47,511 nt of DNA from Bacteroidota bacterium (lineage in GTDB: Bacteria > Bacteroidota > Bacteroidia > Bacteroidales > Dysgonomonadaceae), in the NCBI GenBank assembly GCA_023399295.1, contig JAEWQF010000050.1:1-47511 (forward strand). Reading direction: 5' to 3'. Under the pieces are notes generated by a model. It searched no databases. It saw only the letters and a list, made by a program, of their open reading frames with translations, and had not been told where the DNA came from. The translations under genes and the position numbers were made by a program. The first letter of the stretch is position 1. Each line of letters begins with the position of its first letter. Positions 44,103 to 47,511 of the stretch are shown here, piece by piece.

Positions 44103-45177
44103 AATTCTGGAGCAGTACCACCGAGGGATTGATACCCACAGCAGCAAGCCTGTATTTCAATGTTCCGTTCCTGTCGAAACAGTAGAGGTCGCCCGGATGG
44201 ATGTAGTCGGTGGAGGCTACAAAGAGATCACCGGTGAATGGATCGACCGTGAGATTGTTCATGATCGGGATCTCGGTTCCGTCACTGATAAAGTGATCGC
44301 TCACGATCTCCTCCTTGAGGCAATCGTAAACCACCACCCTGTTGGGTTCTCCCCAGGCACCACAGATGAGATAGGCTTTGTTGTCACTGATCACAAATTT
44401 CTGAGGGGATGCAATCCCGGTGATGGTCTCCACCGTGCTGCTGCCGGAGCGGATCACCTTGAAGGCGCCCGGTTCGTCGCCATAGTTGCCGGTCACCGTG
44501 AGGTAGATGTCGCCCTGGCTGTCGGCATGCAATGAGCCGGGATTGGTGCCCGCAATGATTTTTTTTTCCTCGGTGAAGGTGGAAAGGTCAACCACCGAGA
44601 CGCTGTTGTCGTAACCGTTCTCCCAGTTCAATCCTCCCGAGTTGGCGACGTAGAGCTTGTTGTTTTTGATGGCGATCCCCTCCGGATCCATCCCAACATT
44701 CACCGAACCATCTATGGCAAGTGAGACTGTGTCGATGCGGGTAACCGTGTCGTCGAAGGAGGTGACATAGATCTTTCCGCCATGGGAGGCGAGCCGACGA
44801 GGCTCCTTGCTGAGTCCCCCACCGGTCTCCATCCTGATCTGTCGGAGCGACTTGCCGGAAGCTGCCTCCAACACTTCAACAGTGCCTGATTTGTTGACAG
44901 TGATGTAGATCTTCGATCCATACTGGAGCATGTCATTGGCCACATCGCCCAGTCCTCTCTTGTTCACGTCCAGAAAATAGTCGTTTGTGATTGCTTCCTC
45001 CTGCAGATTGTATCGTGCCAGGGTGGCATTGTTCCCGTTCATGCTTCCCTCGTTCAGGATCAGCAGTGCCTGCCCATCACCGGGAAGTAGATCTCCCTGA
45101 TTGTCCTGATCGGCACAGCTCCATAGCATCAGTGCTGCAAAAGGAAGAATGGTGTGAATGAGTCGTTTTTTGTTCAT
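44101..45177 (-). CDS. btuG: BtuG-like surface lipoprotein (YncE/DUF5074 beta-propeller), cobalamin-binding candidate
   Basis: 358 residues starting at the ATG at 45177; the frame upstream has only a TTG. The N-terminus is a lipoprotein signal with the lipobox cysteine in LMLWSCADQD. The residues after Cys are acidic, as in Bacteroidetes surface-export signals. The body is a series of propeller-blade repeats (GSKIYITVNKSGTVEVLEAASG, GGKIYVTSFDDTVTRID, NNKLYVANSGG, DNKAYLICG). In Bacteroides thetaiotaomicron, BtuG is a seven-bladed surface lipoprotein that hands B12 to BtuB. Position 13 bp after a btuB under a cobalamin riboswitch makes this assignment strong. The sequence alone would only say YncE-like. 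Confidence 0.82.
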   Translation of the reverse strand: MNKKRLIHTILPFAALMLWSCADQDNQGDLLPGDGQALLILNEGSMNGNNATLARYNLQEEAITNDYFLDVNKRGLGDVANDMLQYGSKIYITVNKSGTVEVLEAASGKSLRQIRMETGGGLSKEPRRLASHGGKIYVTSFDDTVTRIDTVSLAIDGSVNVGMDPEGIAIKNNKLYVANSGGLNWENGYDNSVSVVDLSTFTEEKKIIAGTNPGSLHADSQGDIYLTVTGNYGDEPGAFKVIRSGSSTVETITGIASPQKFVISDNKAYLICGAWGEPNRVVVYDCLKEEIVSDHFISDGTEIPIMNNLTVDPFTGDLFVASTDYIHPGDLYCFDRNGTLKYRLAAVGINPSVVLLQN

Positions 45178-45190
45178 TGTTTTCAATCTA

Positions 45191-47212
45191 TTAATAGTAA
45201 ATGGATAGTGTCAACCTGTAGGAGCGACCCGGCATGGGGTAGTTGCGTACAATCTCGTAGTTCCTGCCGGTGAGATTGAGTGCTTCACCCACCAGCATGA
45301 GTCTCCCCAGACGGGTAGAAAATGATTTCTGAAGTGAGATGCTGTGATCGGTATACCCCTGCATACGGTAGGCAGCATCGTTGTAACCGTTACTGTATCG
45401 CTCACCTGACCAGATAAGGGTGTAAGAGAGCTGCAGCTGTTTGATCTCCAGTGTTGCACGGGCAGAGCCCGAGTGATTGGGGGTATAGGGCAACTGATGG
45501 CCGTAGTTGATCTGTTGCGGGTTGGTGCGGTCGGTTGCTCTCTGCCAGGTGTAGCTGACGCCTGCATGCAGCAATGCCTTTCCTTTGAGTGCCGTGACGC
45601 TCTCAAGTGAGAAATCGGCACCGTCGATCATCACTTTTCCCACGTTGATCATGGCCCACTGGTGCAGGTTGCCGGTGGGGTAGGCTACGATCTTGTTGTC
45701 CACCTGGTTGTGATAGGCATCAGCCGTGAATGTGAACTGTTGTAACAGCGCACCGTGGGTTGCACCGAAGGTGAGTCCGATGTTGAACTGCTCCGCATCT
45801 TCCGGCAGCAGGTCACGCACCCCCACCTGTGGAAAGTAAAGGTCGCTGAAAGTGGGCAAACGAAAGCTCTTTTTATAAAATGCCCGTAGACGCAGATCAT
45901 TATCCTGAAGGAGCTTGAGCGATGCACTCAGATAGGGTGAGTAGCGGAGGCGGTTGGTGCCGGCCACTCCCTGTTTTGCCCACTCAAAGGTCTGTGTACG
46001 AAGCAGGCTGGCGGTAGCCAGTAGCTTTTCATCAACCCATTTGGCAGCGATCACTGCATGGGAGGTGAGTCGGGTGGGGGTGGCGAACCCCTGACGGTTG
46101 GCATTCATGGAGGCCGATACCAGGTCGCTGGAGGCAGAGAAAGAGAGGTTGGGATAAGCACGGTAGAGTGCCGACAGCGAGCCGTAACGCTCAACTTGTG
46201 TGAAGTGATCCTCCACTTTCCCTGAAGCACCCAGGTAGTGGGGGTCAAGGTAGTGAAGGGAACCACGCTGGTACTTGCCATCAGCCATCAGCTCCCACTG
46301 GCGGGAGAAGGCATGCTCGATGTGGCCCTGCAGGAAGAAGTTTTTCTCCCAGAGGCGCTGAGCAGCATCGCGTAACGTGTTGTAATAGATGGTGGCACCC
46401 GGAAGACCCCGTTCCGAGTTGTAATAGTATAAGCGCATGTCGCCCCGGCTACGGGCAGAGAATTGCGCATGCAGTGACGATTCGAGGCGCAGGCTTCCCA
46501 CATCGCCATTGATGCGACGCTCCGAAGAGGTGCTGTCGCCGGCTGAAGAGCCGTAGCGCAGCAGGTAGGGGTAGTTGCCGCGGGATCGCATCCACTCACT
46601 ACTGAGGGTGGCACTCACCTTCTCAGAGAGTTTGCCGTTGAGCAGCAGAGAGGGATTGAAAAGGCCGAAGGAGCCTCCCCGCATGGTGGCCTTGCCATTG
46701 ATCCGGCTCTTCCCGGTAAAGCGGGGAGCAACGGTGGTGATCTCAAGTGCCGAAGCTGCGGCAAAGGTGCGTGCAGGGCGGAAGATGCGATCGTCCTGTC
46801 CGTTGTGGAGCGTCAATCGTTCCACGTTGTCGAGCGAGAAACGGCCGATGTCGATCTGTCCTGTCTGCTGGTCGGAGAGGGCGATGCCGTTGTAGCTCAC
46901 TGTGGTGTGGTGTGCTCCCAGGCTACGCACCGAGACTGTCTTCAGTCCCCCGATGCCACCGAAATCGCGGATGGTGACACCCGGGAGATGCTTCAACGCA
47001 TCGGAGAGCTGCAAGGCATTGAGTTGACCGATCTGTGTGTCAGTAAGGATGTGAAGGGGTGCTGTTGATCTTCTCTCACGGTCGCTCAACTGCCCGGTGA
47101 TCACCACCTCCGGCAGTCCGATGGTGTCGGATACCGACTGTGCAAGCGAAGCAGCGGGCACTATCGAGGCGATCAACGCCAATAAACTTACAGATTGAAT
47201 AAGTAACCTCAT
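45191..47212 (-). CDS. btuB: TonB-dependent outer-membrane cobalamin receptor
   Basis: 673 residues with a signal peptide ending near ASLAQS. A possible TonB box (PEVVITGQ) and a plug domain (about 50-165: LSDALKHLPGVTIRDFGGIGGLKTVSVRSLGAHHTTV) come next. The rest is a beta-barrel ending in TLSIYY with a terminal aromatic residue. The general fold is that of BtuB, FepA and similar receptors. The substrate is assigned to B12 because a cobalamin riboswitch lies directly upstream and a BtuG-like gene directly downstream. A small hairpin sits just before the start codon. Confidence 0.9.
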   Translation of the reverse strand: MRLLIQSVSLLALIASIVPAASLAQSVSDTIGLPEVVITGQLSDRERRSTAPLHILTDTQIGQLNALQLSDALKHLPGVTIRDFGGIGGLKTVSVRSLGAHHTTVSYNGIALSDQQTGQIDIGRFSLDNVERLTLHNGQDDRIFRPARTFAAASALEITTVAPRFTGKSRINGKATMRGGSFGLFNPSLLLNGKLSEKVSATLSSEWMRSRGNYPYLLRYGSSAGDSTSSERRINGDVGSLRLESSLHAQFSARSRGDMRLYYYNSERGLPGATIYYNTLRDAAQRLWEKNFFLQGHIEHAFSRQWELMADGKYQRGSLHYLDPHYLGASGKVEDHFTQVERYGSLSALYRAYPNLSFSASSDLVSASMNANRQGFATPTRLTSHAVIAAKWVDEKLLATASLLRTQTFEWAKQGVAGTNRLRYSPYLSASLKLLQDNDLRLRAFYKKSFRLPTFSDLYFPQVGVRDLLPEDAEQFNIGLTFGATHGALLQQFTFTADAYHNQVDNKIVAYPTGNLHQWAMINVGKVMIDGADFSLESVTALKGKALLHAGVSYTWQRATDRTNPQQINYGHQLPYTPNHSGSARATLEIKQLQLSYTLIWSGERYSNGYNDAAYRMQGYTDHSISLQKSFSTRLGRLMLVGEALNLTGRNYEIVRNYPMPGRSYRLTLSIYY

Positions 47213-47216
47213 CTAT

Positions 47217-47234
47217 ACCGAATTTAATTCCGGT
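47217..47234 (-). promoter_or_regulatory. Hairpin next to the btuB start, possible expression platform
   Basis: ACCG (47217-47220) can pair with CGGT (47231-47234), with extra AAT/ATT pairs inside. It ends four bases before the btuB ATG, so it could control ribosome access in response to the riboswitch. Confidence 0.35.
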
Positions 47235-47333
47235 AAAGCCTGATGAAAATGAAACACGTAAAAAATGAAAATGCTGTTGCGTGTTGTTTTCAAGCTTTAT
47301 TTCCCGAAAGCCATGTAACGAATCATTGAATCA

Positions 47334-47511
47334 TTGGCAGGTCTTCTGACTTACTCCCGTGTCTGAACGCCTTCCCATCCCCGGGGACAGTGGCAATTGA
47401 GGTCTTTGTTCAGCACATAAGCGGAGCTTACAGCAGCGGGTCTGTTCAGGATTTACACCTGATTCCCTTTTCATCGTTCACTTCGAAGCCGTGTGAAGTG
47501 AGCAACACCAA
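47334..47511 (-). promoter_or_regulatory. Cobalamin (AdoCbl-type) riboswitch
   Basis: On the minus strand the sequence has the conserved aptamer elements in order: AAAAGGGAA, GGTGTAAATCCTGAACAGACCCGC then TGTAAGC, GCCACTG, GGGAAGGC, and AGTAAGTCAGAAGACCTGCC (the B12 box region). The outer P1 stem can form from TTGG at the window edge (47508-47511) and CCAA (47334-47337), so the aptamer seems complete. It lies about 120 bp before btuB. The promoter is beyond the window. Confidence 0.93.

Overview
The window looks like a Bacteroidetes (Bacteroidales-type) chromosome. The evidence is promoters with the TAnnTTTG -7 element, TonB-dependent outer-membrane proteins with carboxypeptidase-like plugs, a START-like domain protein, a DUF3826 protein, a NagB/PIG-L fusion and a BtuB-BtuG vitamin B12 locus. 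The genus cannot be fixed from the sequence. Most of the window is GC-moderate to GC-rich; about 35.8-37.0 kb is clearly AT-richer.

Layout. 0-1.3 kb: 3' end of a TIP30-like oxidoreductase, a secreted DUF1080 protein and a tRNA-Met with an odd T-loop. 1.5-15.2 kb: mostly rightward housekeeping genes (mutS2, a POT peptide transporter, a NagB/PIG-L fusion, a START-like protein, an LptF/LptG permease abutting ribBA, rmuC, and the threonine-to-glycine pair kbl-tdh). 15.2-22.6 kb: a possible 38-aa ORF, sixA, a YeiH-family exporter, a TonB/beta-barrel protein followed by a LytS-type kinase and LytTR regulator that overlap each other, and dps.

22.7-34.8 kb is the accessory carbohydrate region. Leftward genes encode a patatin-beta-barrel protein, a DUF3826 protein and an N-terminally truncated pectate lyase. 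Rightward genes encode an N-terminally truncated GH2 enzyme and then a tight operon: an L-galactose/L-fucose dehydrogenase-like aldo/keto reductase, a zinc alcohol dehydrogenase, an amidohydrolase-type lactonase candidate, a DapA-family aldolase candidate and an SSS symporter. Together these suggest uptake of a (deoxy)sugar and its oxidation to a sugar acid without phosphorylation. Between the two truncated genes lies a fragment of a third gene, so the junction at 26.8-27.1 kb looks like a deletion scar or an assembly chimera.

34.7-37.1 kb: a luciferase-like monooxygenase, an AT-rich stretch with an unusual XRE-transmembrane-NTF2 fusion, and tRNA-Val. 37.2-44 kb: purB, an rluB-type pseudouridine synthase with 27-bp coding repeats, asnS-lepA and a small secreted unknown protein. 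44-47.5 kb: a leftward vitamin B12 uptake operon, with a cobalamin riboswitch at the window edge, then btuB and a BtuG-like surface lipoprotein.

The best candidates for something undescribed are the membrane-spanning XRE-NTF2 fusion, the sugar-oxidation operon that lacks a visible dehydratase, and the NagB-like domain that has lost its catalytic residues.
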